From Methanosarcina sp. MSH10X1 (GTDB taxonomy: Archaea; Halobacteriota; Methanosarcinia; Methanosarcinales; Methanosarcinaceae), in the NCBI RefSeq assembly GCF_004099695.1, contig NZ_SCHL01000001.1, forward strand, positions 1 through 64,000: DNA of 64,000 nt, read 5' to 3'. Each line of letters opens with the position of its first letter. Position 1 is the first letter of the stretch. Shown in pieces: positions 8,804 to 17,304 of this stretch. The position numbers and the translations under genes are program-made. The notes below the pieces were generated by a model. That model was not told where the DNA came from. It ran no database searches and saw only the letters and a program-made list of their open reading frames with translations.

Positions 8804-9568
8804 TTATACTTCCCTGACAGCCCTGAATCCAAGGCTGTTTAAACTTTTATCCTGAGGCGCAAAAAGTCTTTCAGCCGATCGACAACAGCCTGCATTTCCA
8901 TTCCAGCCCCCGCCTCTTCTTATCCGCACTGGCGTGGAAATACTTGGGAAAGAGTTTTCCCAGGCCTTGCCGTTTACCGGGGCGCCTTTGTAACTTATAT
9001 GATATTCATCCTGCACCCACTCTCCTGCATTCCCATAGATATCGTAAAGTCCCCAGGGATTCGGTTTTTTCAGGCCCACAGGATGGGTTTCAAGCCCGGA
9101 ATTTTTCAGAAACCAGGCATATTCCGTAAGCTTCGATTCGTCATCTCCGAAAAAATAGGCGGTTGCAGTCCCGGCCCTGGCTGCATATTCCCATTCGGCT
9201 TCTGCAGGAAGGCGAAAGATCGGGTTATTTCCACAGGTTTCTTCCAGAGCATTGAGTTTCCGGAAAAAAATCTGGACTTCGTTCCAGGAGATATTTTCAA
9301 CCGGCTGCTTTTCGCCCTTGAAATAGGAAGGATTGTCCCCCATAACCTTTTGCCACTGTTCCTGTGTCACCGGATATCTGCCCAGGTAAAAAGGCTTCCC
9401 AATCTTTACTTTATGCACGGGGCTTTCCCAGAGCTTTCTGCGTTTTTCACGTATCGGAGAACCCATATCAAATTCTCCGGCAGGTATCAGGACAAATTCC
9501 ATTCCGATGGAGCTGCTTGTTAAGCTGCCGGACACGTTATTTATTGGGTTGTTAGCTGAGTTATTCAT
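8804..9568 (-). CDS. Formylglycine-generating-enzyme (SUMF1/FGE-sulfatase) domain protein
   Basis: The 254-residue product shows the family pattern: MEFVLIPAGEFDMGS at about residues 23-37, PVTQEQWQKVMGDNPS, FRLPAEAEWEYAARAG, WGLYDIYGNAGEWVQD, a RRGGGWNGNAG block and a C-terminal LGFRAVREV. The fold is that of FGE/EgtB/DUF323 proteins. True FGE oxidises a Cys of sulfatases using an active-site Cys pair; here only a CC in NAGCCRSAE is visible, and no sulfatase is in the window, so the activity is uncertain. The start ATG 9568 has no good Shine-Dalgarno, and a shorter start at residue 23 is possible. Confidence 0.85.
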   Translation of the reverse strand: MNNSANNPINNVSGSLTSSSIGMEFVLIPAGEFDMGSPIREKRRKLWESPVHKVKIGKPFYLGRYPVTQEQWQKVMGDNPSYFKGEKQPVENISWNEVQIFFRKLNALEETCGNNPIFRLPAEAEWEYAARAGTATAYFFGDDESKLTEYAWFLKNSGLETHPVGLKKPNPWGLYDIYGNAGEWVQDEYHISYKGAPVNGKAWENSFPSISTPVRIRRGGGWNGNAGCCRSAERLFAPQDKSLNSLGFRAVREV

Positions 9569-9680
9569 TGAATTACCAATTGAGATATTAATTGAATTAT
9601 TGATCAGGCGACTGAGCCGAGTCAGACCTTAAGCAGGTAAGAGAAATCCAAACCAGGACAGTACAGGAGTGATTTCAGTC

Positions 9681-10238
9681 TTACTTGATATAATTAATAA
9701 CATTGAGTTTTCTTGGAGGTGCGATACTTACCTCAGCGTTTTTATAGCCCAGGGCAACAGAAGCATATGGTTTATAACCATCCGGAACACCCAGTTTCTT
9801 TAAATATTCTTTAGCCTTCGGGCTGCCAGACATAACCAGCACGAAGCCAATCCAGCATGAACCAAGCCCAATGGATTCTGCTGCAAGTAACATGTTCTGA
9901 GTTGCTGCAGCGCAGTCAGACTCGATTGCTATAGCTTTTTCTTCACCAGAAACAAGAATCACTGTAGGAGCATTATAGAAAATATTGAATCTTTCGTTAT
10001 TCGCCAGGTCTTGCAGGGGTTCATATTGTTTCGCTATTTCCTTTGCTTCAAAATTCAACCAGGCGAGCAGCTCCTTATTCTGTATTACTGTAAAATGCCA
10101 GGCCTGCTCATTTGCGCTTGGCGCATAGGTCCCGGCATTCAAAACAGCCTGTAATTCTTCGTCTTTGATTTGTTTATTCTTAAAATTACGTATGCTTCTT
10201 CGGTTCTTAATAGTACTTAAAGTTTCATTGGTTAACAT
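9681..10238 (-). CDS. Nitroreductase-family FMN-dependent oxidoreductase
   Basis: The 185-residue product has the nitroreductase signature: IKNRRSIRNF near the N-terminus (FMN phosphate binding), AGTYAPSANEQAW, then AATQNMLLAAESIGLGSCWIG and a C-terminal YKPYASVALGY. It probably binds FMN as a dimer and uses NAD(P)H; the substrate is unknown. I place the start at ATG 10238 because AGGAGG (10252-10247) lies 8 bases upstream; a longer in-frame start at 10259 would precede this site. It is a lone gene transcribed leftward, divergent from the FilR1-type regulator. Confidence 0.88.
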   Translation of the reverse strand: MLTNETLSTIKNRRSIRNFKNKQIKDEELQAVLNAGTYAPSANEQAWHFTVIQNKELLAWLNFEAKEIAKQYEPLQDLANNERFNIFYNAPTVILVSGEEKAIAIESDCAAATQNMLLAAESIGLGSCWIGFVLVMSGSPKAKEYLKKLGVPDGYKPYASVALGYKNAEVSIAPPRKLNVINYIK

Positions 10239-10555
10239 AGTGTTTTCCTCCTGGCACAAGTCAATATGTACATATAATGTACTGAACCTCCATTTTCCTT
10301 TCCTGGTATTTCCGATAAGTGATAAAAATTTCAGGACAGGCTCTAAAGTTTTATCTTTTCTATTTACTGTCTCCTTCTCAGATAAATAAAACCAGCCAAC
10401 TTTGATTCTCTGCAGAGACAGGACACAATAAAATAATGAGCAAAATAATAATACGCAACAAAAAGTAAAGTATAGTTAAAAACTTAGTATTCAAAATGAA
10501 AAAGTTTTTAAGATATCAGTATAGTAGCAGGGGAAGAGACCTTAAGTGAGAAAAA

Positions 10556-11356
10556 ATGAAACAGTGCCTGCTTAACATGGTTCTCTTTTCGGGCAGAAGA
10601 AAAGACCTCCTATTGCTCCTGAAGGAAAAACCAAGAGATATCGATACGATAAAAGAACTGCTTAAAGTAGATGCGAGCTCTATCCAGCCTCATATTAAAA
10701 AAATGAAAGAATCCTGCCTTATAATCGAGAAAAACAAAACTTACAGATTATCCGAAATGGGAGAGGCGATAGTCGAAAACATGCAGCCCCTCCTCAGCAT
10801 GGCTGAAATCTTCGGAGAAAACCCTGAGTACTGGCTGAGCCACGACCTGAGCCCGATTCCCGGTTTCCTGCTGGAGAGAATCGACGAGTTGGAGCACTGC
10901 GAGTTACTGGAGCCTGATATCGAGCGTCTGGTTGAAACCCCAAAAATACTTCTCGAGAATATAATGAGCTCAAAGGAAGTCCTTACCTTTACAGGCTATT
11001 CTCACCCTCAAGCTCCTTTAATTTACTCCGGGCTTGCGGAGAAGGGAGTCGAGATCACACTCTGCATGACCGAGAATGTTGCAGAGCGCTTATTTTCCAA
11101 TTATCGGGAGGAAGCAGAGAAACTGTGCGGAGCCAGAAATTCCAGGCTTTTCATAATGCGAAAACCAGCAATGATCCCGTCATTGATTGTGACGGACAGG
11201 CTCTTTGCACTCAAACTTTTCGAGACAGACCGAAAGTTAAGGGACCAGATAATCCTGTGTTTCGGGGAAAAAGCTCTATCCTGGGGTAAGGAACTATTCA
11301 GCTACTGTATGGAAGCAGCCGAACCCCTGAATGAGAAGGAATTCCTGAAATTATGA
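10556..11356 (+). CDS. Winged-helix transcriptional regulator, FilR1/DUF1724 type
   Basis: The 266-residue product has an N-terminal winged helix-turn-helix (about 10-75, LLLLLKEKPRDIDTIKELLKVDASSIQPHIKKM) and a C-terminal domain typical of the methanogen FilR1/DUF1724 family, including the SKEVLTFTGYSHP segment and DRLFALKLFE. Members are common in Methanosarcina and are thought to bind small ligands, but the ligand and targets here are unknown. An AT-rich promoter lies between it and the divergent nitroreductase gene (10239-10555), which it may regulate; that is inference from position only. Confidence 0.88.
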   Translation: MKQCLLNMVLFSGRRKDLLLLLKEKPRDIDTIKELLKVDASSIQPHIKKMKESCLIIEKNKTYRLSEMGEAIVENMQPLLSMAEIFGENPEYWLSHDLSPIPGFLLERIDELEHCELLEPDIERLVETPKILLENIMSSKEVLTFTGYSHPQAPLIYSGLAEKGVEITLCMTENVAERLFSNYREEAEKLCGARNSRLFIMRKPAMIPSLIVTDRLFALKLFETDRKLRDQIILCFGEKALSWGKELFSYCMEAAEPLNEKEFLKL

Positions 11357-11367
11357 TCCTCAATCTT

Positions 11368-12153
11368 TCATTCTTTTTCAGACCTGACTCTGACATTTGA
11401 CTCAGGAGTACAGAATACCATCTGGATATTCAGTCCTTCAGGATCTTCTTCGGGGTCGCAGGGCACGTATTCAAACCCGTACTTTTGTCCCAGCTGTGCA
11501 GTGAGCGCCGCCACAAGCGCATCAAGGATATCATCTTTTGAAACTTCCTTCCGCCTGTACCGTGAAAGCGCACTACCGGCAATCTTATCTGCAGATTGGC
11601 AAAGATTTTTAAGGGCTCTTATTCTTTCGGAAAAACCTTCCAGGCTCTTTTTCGGATATCGCATTGGAGAGCCCATAAACGCCTGAAAGCAGACTTCTGG
11701 TGCCGTTTCCTTCACTTTACTCCTGAAAGTCTCGTTTCTGATAAGAAAAGTATCCAAATCCCGGATTTTGGGAACTATATTCCAGGACTGTCTGGAAATG
11801 CTTTTTCCTGTAAGTCTTTTATTGATTTCACAGGCATTCTCATAATTCTCCGCATAGACAGCTTCCCTGCACGGCACCGGGAAAATGCTTGGTTTCCGGG
11901 CTTTCAGGATGCTACGTGCCGCAATGTCCGAAAGCCTCTCTCCGGAACCTCCTTTTTTCAGACCAATTGGAATATCGATCAGGATCAGTGGCTCGAACTG
12001 TCCGTAATTCTCTTTCAGGAAATCAATAAGGCACGAAAAATCAGGAAAAACCCCAATCTCCCAATCGTAATTTTGATCGTTTTCCATAGCCAGTAGCACT
12101 GCAAACCAGCCGGCTCGACAGCCATCAACCCCGACAAAAACCCTTTTGTTCAC
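11368..12153 (-). CDS. DUF429 family predicted nuclease-like protein
   Basis: The 261-residue product starts at GTG 12153 (VFVGVDGCRAGWFAV) and shows the DUF429 pattern: N-terminal GVDGCRAGW, LILIDIPIGL with conserved acidic residue, RKPSIFPVPCREAVYA, CFQAFMGSPM and a C-terminal DDILDALVAALTA. The RNase H-like fold and acidic residues suggest a nuclease-like role, but no activity is established as far as I know. It converges on the FilR1-type gene with 11 bases between the stops. Confidence 0.85.
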   Translation of the reverse strand: MNKRVFVGVDGCRAGWFAVLLAMENDQNYDWEIGVFPDFSCLIDFLKENYGQFEPLILIDIPIGLKKGGSGERLSDIAARSILKARKPSIFPVPCREAVYAENYENACEINKRLTGKSISRQSWNIVPKIRDLDTFLIRNETFRSKVKETAPEVCFQAFMGSPMRYPKKSLEGFSERIRALKNLCQSADKIAGSALSRYRRKEVSKDDILDALVAALTAQLGQKYGFEYVPCDPEEDPEGLNIQMVFCTPESNVRVRSEKE

Positions 12154-12208
12154 ATATGCACATAGGGATGCGAATTTAAAACTTTTTGTGGATACGAGGG
12201 AATTAGTT

Positions 12209-12360
12209 GTTGATTTAATATTTATTAAATATTGATTAATATTGATTGAATATTGATTGAATATTGATTAAATATTGATTAATTAGTAATTAATTATTGA
12301 TTTATATTTATTAAATGTTGATTAATTAGTAATTAATTATTGATTAAATATTGATTAACT
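12209..12360. repeat. AT-rich tandem repeat tract, unit near attgattaaat
   Basis: Intergenic tract made of many imperfect 11-12 base units (aatattgattg/a), with a longer sub-repeat (attgattaattagtaattaattattgatt) occurring twice. G+C is very low. It lies between the divergent DUF429 gene and the Mrr-N-like gene. It could be slippage-derived, or a site of easy DNA melting; no ORF and no CRISPR-like spacing. Confidence 0.8.
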
Positions 12361-12472
12361 GATAATCCATGAATAAGAATCCCGGAACTGGTAAAATCGG
12401 AAATAGAACTTAAAACTCTCCGGAAAATTCAGAATAAGAATACCAAATCCAATCGAGGTAGGGAGGCAGATT

Positions 12473-13099
12473 ATGAAGCTCTGGTTGCTCAAAGCTGCAG
12501 GCACTCTGGAAGATGAGGAACTGATTCTCGAAAACAGCGTGATTACAATAGGATGGGCCGAATTCCCGGACCTGTCAGGTATTGAAAACGAAGCACAGGT
12601 AAAGAAAATAATGCTCAAGAAATATCCCGGGATGCAGGAAGCGCGTAGTTCTGCCTGGGCGGGGGATATCCATGCCTTTATTAAAAAAATAGGAAAAGGA
12701 GACCTTGTGGCAGTCCCACTCAAGACCAGGAATGAGGTAGCTATAGGAAAGGTTACCGGTGACTATGAATATCGGCAGCTCAGCGATTTTATGAGCCACA
12801 TAAGGAAAGTAAGGTGGCTTAAAATGCTCCTGAAAGGGGATTTCGAGGAAGAATATGATATTGACCTCAATTCTCCTGAGGCGCTCTCCCTTGTAGAAGC
12901 GGACCCTGAAAAGCTTTCAGGCCTGATAGAAATAAAAAACCTGGGTACCCTTGTTGAAGAACTTAATTTTGCCCTTGAAGAACTTAATTCCCTTAAAGAA
13001 GAATTGCTTGAACTCACCTCCAGGCTGGCTGGAACTGAAGATATATCCGAAGTGCGAAAAATCGCAGCCGAAATGGAAAAAACGCTGAGAGGAAAATGA
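12473..13099 (+). CDS. Stand-alone Mrr-N-like (PUA/EVE-like) domain protein
   Basis: The 208-residue product begins MKLWLLKAAGTLEDEEL and has VITIGWAEFPDLSGI, a YPGMQEARSSAWAGDIHAFI block, KKIGKGDLVAVPLKTRNEVAIGKVTGDYEYR: the pattern of the N-terminal domain found fused to Mrr-family restriction endonucleases, thought to be PUA-like and to recognise modified bases. The usual C-terminal PD-(D/E)XK nuclease is absent; instead residues ~155-205 form a Leu/Glu-rich coiled coil. GGTAGGGAGG lies just upstream of ATG 12473. It may be a nuclease-free regulator or the remnant of a restriction gene; the first is favoured because the frame is intact. Confidence 0.7.
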   Translation: MKLWLLKAAGTLEDEELILENSVITIGWAEFPDLSGIENEAQVKKIMLKKYPGMQEARSSAWAGDIHAFIKKIGKGDLVAVPLKTRNEVAIGKVTGDYEYRQLSDFMSHIRKVRWLKMLLKGDFEEEYDIDLNSPEALSLVEADPEKLSGLIEIKNLGTLVEELNFALEELNSLKEELLELTSRLAGTEDISEVRKIAAEMEKTLRGK

Positions 13100-13472
13100 G
13101 TTAATACCGAACTGGATAGAATGAAGAGCCTGACAATAAGCGGCTTGAAGGAAGATCGGTCGCTGGATTTTTTATTGAGAGAATTAACTTTTTGCCGGCA
13201 GGTTAACTCTTCGAGATTCTTTAACGGACAGCTCTTTATTATTCTTAATATGAGAACTAACAGACCAAGTTGGATTTCCGAGGTTAAAGTTAGATATTAA
13301 ATAACCATTATTTTCTGTATTTTTAAATAAATAGTTAATAAATAATTAAGTTGCTAACAATTATAGAAATAAGCAAAAATTTTGTAAAAAAAGTTATGAA
13401 GGAAATCGCAGAAGCGAATTAAAATTAATGAAAAAAGGTTAAAGAAAAATTAATCCTGTAAACAGGAATTCT
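13100..13472. other. Intergenic region, AT-rich
   Basis: No gene recognised. A small inverted repeat CCTGTaaACAGG at 13455-13466 just beyond the pheT stop may be part of its 3' end. The rest is poly-A/T-rich without ORFs. Confidence 0.4.
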
Positions 13473-15101
13473 TTAACCGATAAGGTCATTAAGATCAAGT
13501 TCAAACCCGACAACGGCGTATCCGAGGGCGAAATTGCCTATGACCTCAGGATGGAATTCTCCGAAGCTTCCGAGCTTTTTGCCTCTAACATAGATATCAG
13601 CCCGCCTGCCTTCGAGGAAAGCCGGGTCTTCGGACCCTTTTATCTCGTAGGGAAGCATCATTTCCCTCATAAGGGCGTCTACAATCTCATAAACTTCGGT
13701 GAAATTGGCCTGCGGGTGAATTGAAACTGCAGCTACGTGCTGGCCTGTTGTTTCGTTGTGTACAACCTCCCCGAACTCGAAGATTTTCTGAGGAAGCTCC
13801 CTGTGCTGGTTTAAGGCAAGGATTTCAAGCAGGTTCGGAAGCAGGGCTGTCCTGAGCATTGTCTGATCTTCGCTGATCGGGTGGAGGACATACGTGACAT
13901 CATCGGTCTTTTGCCTGCGCATGTTCTCGAAATTGATTTTTTCGCTGGTGAGCGTAAAGGGCATAACCTCATAATAGCCGAGGCCGACCATTATCTCGTT
14001 TACTGGAGAGCGAAGCCGGGAAATCGGGTGAGATTTTCCTGCGGTATACGTTTCGGGAATCCTTACTTTGATATTCTCGTAACCGTAGCCTTTGGCAATA
14101 TCCTCTACAAGGTCATAGTTGTGAAGAATATCAGCCCTGTAAGCCGGGACCTTTACCTCAACGGTTTCTTCATCAAGGGCTTCTGCTCCGAAGCGCATTC
14201 TTTCAAGCTGTTTAACGATTTCTTCAAGAGAGAGTTCCATGCCGAGAAGGGCTTTTACCTCAGCCTTTGTAAGGAACCTGGACTTCGGCTCAAGGTCAGG
14301 CAGGGCTAATTCTTCACCGTCGGGCCTGATAACCTTTACGAATTCAATCTGCCCGCCCCTCTCAGCAAGCGCGGTAACCACAATGTTCAGGGCGGTGTAT
14401 ACGGCTTCTCCAAGCCCCGTGACATCGATAAAAAGGTCGGTTGTTTGCTCGGTCACACTTGTGAGTGTCCCGTTGATGATCGGCGGGAAGGACAGCACAT
14501 TGTCATTGGCATCCAGAATGATCGGGTATTTGTCAAAGCCCTTTACAAGATGGGCAAACCTGGTGCCTTTGGGGTGCTTTTCCAGAATTTCGGTCATGCT
14601 CATCTTTTCGGTATAGTCCAGCGGCACGAACTCAAAGCTCGGGTCGACAGCCATATACCTGAAAGGCGGCTTTACGTTTGAGAGGTCGTGCACGCCTATA
14701 GACACTTTTTTCCGGTTTCTTCCAAGCCCCCAGTGCAGGTCTTCCTGAAGGTCCATAAGGGATTTTATGGAAGAGGACGTGAATTTTACGCCTCTTATAA
14801 CCGCACTCCCGAGAAAAGGCCTGATTCTCAGGATATCCTCGCTGACCGAGATCGAAACGTCTGACGGCTTTACCTCATACTCGGACAGCCCGGTCTCAAG
14901 GTCCAGGAAACCCCGCATTGCCCTGGCTGCTCCTTCCACACTATAAAGGTCAGGCCTGTCAGGGAAGAACTCGATATCGATAGACTCGTCTTCAACCCTT
15001 TCGATATCAGCCCCTATCATGGGCACCCTTTTTATTATGGTTTCCTTATCGGTTCCTGTGAGTTTCTCGAGGTCGTCATACTGCAAGGTAATTACTGGCA
15101 T
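13473..15101 (-). CDS. pheT: Phenylalanine--tRNA ligase, beta subunit (archaeal type)
   Basis: The 542-residue product matches archaeal PheT from end to end: N-terminal [41 protein letters not shown] (B3/B4 region), a central B5 domain with [30 protein letters not shown]-like sequence, and the catalytic-like core ending LNDLIG. With PheS it charges tRNA-Phe; the beta subunit carries editing and tRNA-binding functions. I choose ATG 15101, preceded by GAGATG 8 bases upstream, rather than a start at 15152 that adds 17 unsupported residues. PheS is not in the window. Confidence 0.97.
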   Translation of the reverse strand: MPVITLQYDDLEKLTGTDKETIIKRVPMIGADIERVEDESIDIEFFPDRPDLYSVEGAARAMRGFLDLETGLSEYEVKPSDVSISVSEDILRIRPFLGSAVIRGVKFTSSSIKSLMDLQEDLHWGLGRNRKKVSIGVHDLSNVKPPFRYMAVDPSFEFVPLDYTEKMSMTEILEKHPKGTRFAHLVKGFDKYPIILDANDNVLSFPPIINGTLTSVTEQTTDLFIDVTGLGEAVYTALNIVVTALAERGGQIEFVKVIRPDGEELALPDLEPKSRFLTKAEVKALLGMELSLEEIVKQLERMRFGAEALDEETVEVKVPAYRADILHNYDLVEDIAKGYGYENIKVRIPETYTAGKSHPISRLRSPVNEIMVGLGYYEVMPFTLTSEKINFENMRRQKTDDVTYVLHPISEDQTMLRTALLPNLLEILALNQHRELPQKIFEFGEVVHNETTGQHVAAVSIHPQANFTEVYEIVDALMREMMLPYEIKGSEDPAFLEGRRADIYVRGKKLGSFGEFHPEVIGNFALGYAVVGFELDLNDLIG

Positions 15102-15848
15102 TGGGAATTCATCTCGTCTTTTGCTCGCTAACTTAACCCCAAACATACTCAACTTCAGATTTAATGTTTTTGTTTGTAGAGGGAGTTTGATACAGGAAAC
15201 AAATATTTTATGGACAGAAGTCTGGAATAATTTTTGTTAAAGATCCAGTTGGAGACCTTAAAAGCTTGATAGCAGGCTCATCAATACGGAAAGACTCATT
15301 TTATAGTTACTGAAGAGGTAAGCTTGAGTGATTTTTAATATCAAGTAAGAGAGATAAAATTAGTTCGTTTCATCATTTATACTATCGCATGGTATTCACA
15401 GGCAAAGAGATATTCATTAGCGAACACAATGGAACAATAGCAAATATAAACATTTCTTGATATGATATTCATCGTATTAATAGTCGTGTTTGCAGTACTT
15501 TGATTACGCGTTCGACACGAATTCTAGATTCCTAAATAATATGTTCGAAATGTTGATGTTTAGGTTTTTCTTGGAACAAATAGCATGGAATAGGCTCAAG
15601 ATACATAAAAAAGCAATGTTAGATAAATGGAGATATTTTTTAGTGGTTATTTTTATATTAAATGAAAATTATAATTAATAAAGCATATTTTTTGATTTAA
15701 TTATGCTTAATTCTAAAAATCAATGATTTAAGTCCTCTAATAACGGTTATACTTTATTTTGCATCTCACAAAGGTATTCATAGATTAAACCGATGCCTTG
15801 TAGGCTGATTAAATTTCTTACTAATTATGATAATGGGGGTAAATAAAT
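15102..15848. other. Long AT-rich intergenic region
   Basis: About 750 bases without a supported gene. A possible 62-residue ORF at 15490-15678 has no ribosome-binding site and odd composition, so I do not call it. GGGGG at about 15835-15840 is the ribosome-binding site of the next gene. The pheT promoter must lie near 15110-15250. Confidence 0.4.
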
Positions 15849-16847
15849 ATGGTATTTCTAAGTTTTTCGGACTTTAATGAAAACACTAATTACGCTTATC
15901 TCATAATTTCAGGCATTTTAATAGCATTTTTTTATTTTTACGGAAGAATGTACAACGGTGCTACGGAGAAAGAAGAAATTAAAGAAAATTACATTATTAC
16001 AGGTTTGCATTTTTTTGTACTATTTATTATTATGCCTTTTGCTATTTTTTTAACAAATATTCCTGATTGGTTTCCTCCGTTTTATTATGATTGGGTTCAT
16101 TGGGTTAATAACTTTCTAACTTTACATCGAGGTATAGCTATCTCTATTCAGCTTGGATTTGTAATAGTACTAGAGCAAATAGCACAACAGACAAAACTAA
16201 TTGACTTCTTTTGTCCAAATCAAGGTTGTATAAAGACATCTTGTAAAAAGTTGCAACAAAACTGCCTTTTCAAATATCTGATAATTCTGTTTGTCATCCC
16301 ATTTATTTATCCAAGTTTTTTTCTTGGATCTAAGTTAAGCATTTCTTCAGATTTATCTGATTTCCGGGTTTTTTTTATAAGTATTGCTATTGTTTTGTTA
16401 GGTCTTGCATACCTAGCAATGTCCCTCGGAAACTTCCAAAAGCATGTGGAAATCGTAGAAAACACTACATTGATGAGAACATTACACGATGCGTGGAACG
16501 ATAAAGACTGGCACAAGTTCGAGAAGCTCCACTCTAAAAATACAGTTGTTTATTGGCCAGACGAAACGGAAAAGATAAGTGGAAGGATGGAGAATTGCAG
16601 AAAAGCTAAAAGACTTTCTCATAAGTTTTCTCAGAATCGTATTCAGAACGGAAATTATAAAGTACTTTTTGGCCAAGGAGACTGGACATGTTCAGTTGCT
16701 ATATTTAAGGGCATTATAAAAGACACTATAACAGTTAATGAAACAAAAATTGGACCTACAAATAAGCCATTTGAAGTGGAACTTTGTACAGTAGCTCAAT
16801 GGAAAGATGGTGAGATTGTCAAAGAGAAGCTTTTTTTGACTTTGTAG
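15849..16847 (+). CDS. Membrane protein with C-terminal SnoaL/NTF2-like domain
   Basis: The 332-residue product has about five hydrophobic helices (residues ~15-35, 50-72, 98-118, 145-163, 175-195) and then a soluble C-terminal domain (about 212-332) of SnoaL/NTF2-like character: TLMRTLHDAWNDKDWHKFEKLHSKNTVVYW, then FEVELCTVAQWKDGEIVKEKLFLTL. SnoaL-like domains form a cone-shaped pocket for small molecules. A CPNQGCIKTSCKKLQQNC segment sits in the loop between helices and could bind metal or form disulfides. The gene is AT-rich compared with pheT. The fusion is unfamiliar to me; function unknown. Confidence 0.7.
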   Translation: MVFLSFSDFNENTNYAYLIISGILIAFFYFYGRMYNGATEKEEIKENYIITGLHFFVLFIIMPFAIFLTNIPDWFPPFYYDWVHWVNNFLTLHRGIAISIQLGFVIVLEQIAQQTKLIDFFCPNQGCIKTSCKKLQQNCLFKYLIILFVIPFIYPSFFLGSKLSISSDLSDFRVFFISIAIVLLGLAYLAMSLGNFQKHVEIVENTTLMRTLHDAWNDKDWHKFEKLHSKNTVVYWPDETEKISGRMENCRKAKRLSHKFSQNRIQNGNYKVLFGQGDWTCSVAIFKGIIKDTITVNETKIGPTNKPFEVELCTVAQWKDGEIVKEKLFLTL

Positions 16848-17077
16848 GATTTTTTAGGCAGGAGAAGCCTGATGAAACGAAATAAGGTTCATTTGTTTAA
16901 AACTCCAAGCTGAAAGCATACTTATGAGCCCATCCAAATACATTACTTACTGCAACTTTATTTAACCATTCATAATTACGGTATCATATATGCTATGTAC
17001 TAAGTAATCTTGAGTAACAAATGATTTCATAAAATTAGAGTGAATAACTATCCTATTGTAGCCTGCTGTCCTCTTGG

Positions 17078-17245
17078 TCAACGTTTGCATATAGAGTGCC
17101 TGCTTATGCACATTCTCATAAGCCTTTCGATCTGCTTGTCCTTCGTGTGTAGCTGGTCGTAAAAAGTCTGGGCTGAGCTTTCAGGTCTTCGATCCGCGCC
17201 AAAGGAGCTAAGAGGGACTTACCGAGAGCACGCATAAATTCCGAG
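17078..17245 (-). pseudogene. Degenerate coding remnant downstream of hsdR
   Basis: Reading leftward, two frames give protein-like sequence in succession: EFMRALGKSLLAPLARIEDL and then, after a frame change at a run of T near 17160-17170, YDQLHTKDKQIERLMRMC ending at TGA (17078). Neither part has a start. It looks like the decayed tail of a gene, perhaps from the mobile DNA that brought the restriction operon. I cannot name the family. Confidence 0.35.
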
Positions 17246-17304
17246 TTGTTTTAGATCAGACTGCCTACCTTAGCAGTAGCTAATAAAATGCTAATGTATT
17301 TACA

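Noticed and set aside
12209-12360. CRISPR array
   Set aside because: Units are contiguous 11-12 base AT repeats without unique spacers; no cas gene is in the window.
15490-15678. 62-codon ORF upstream of the membrane/SnoaL gene
   Set aside because: No ribosome-binding site and no recognisable pattern; aromatic and basic-rich reading typical of AT-rich non-coding DNA.
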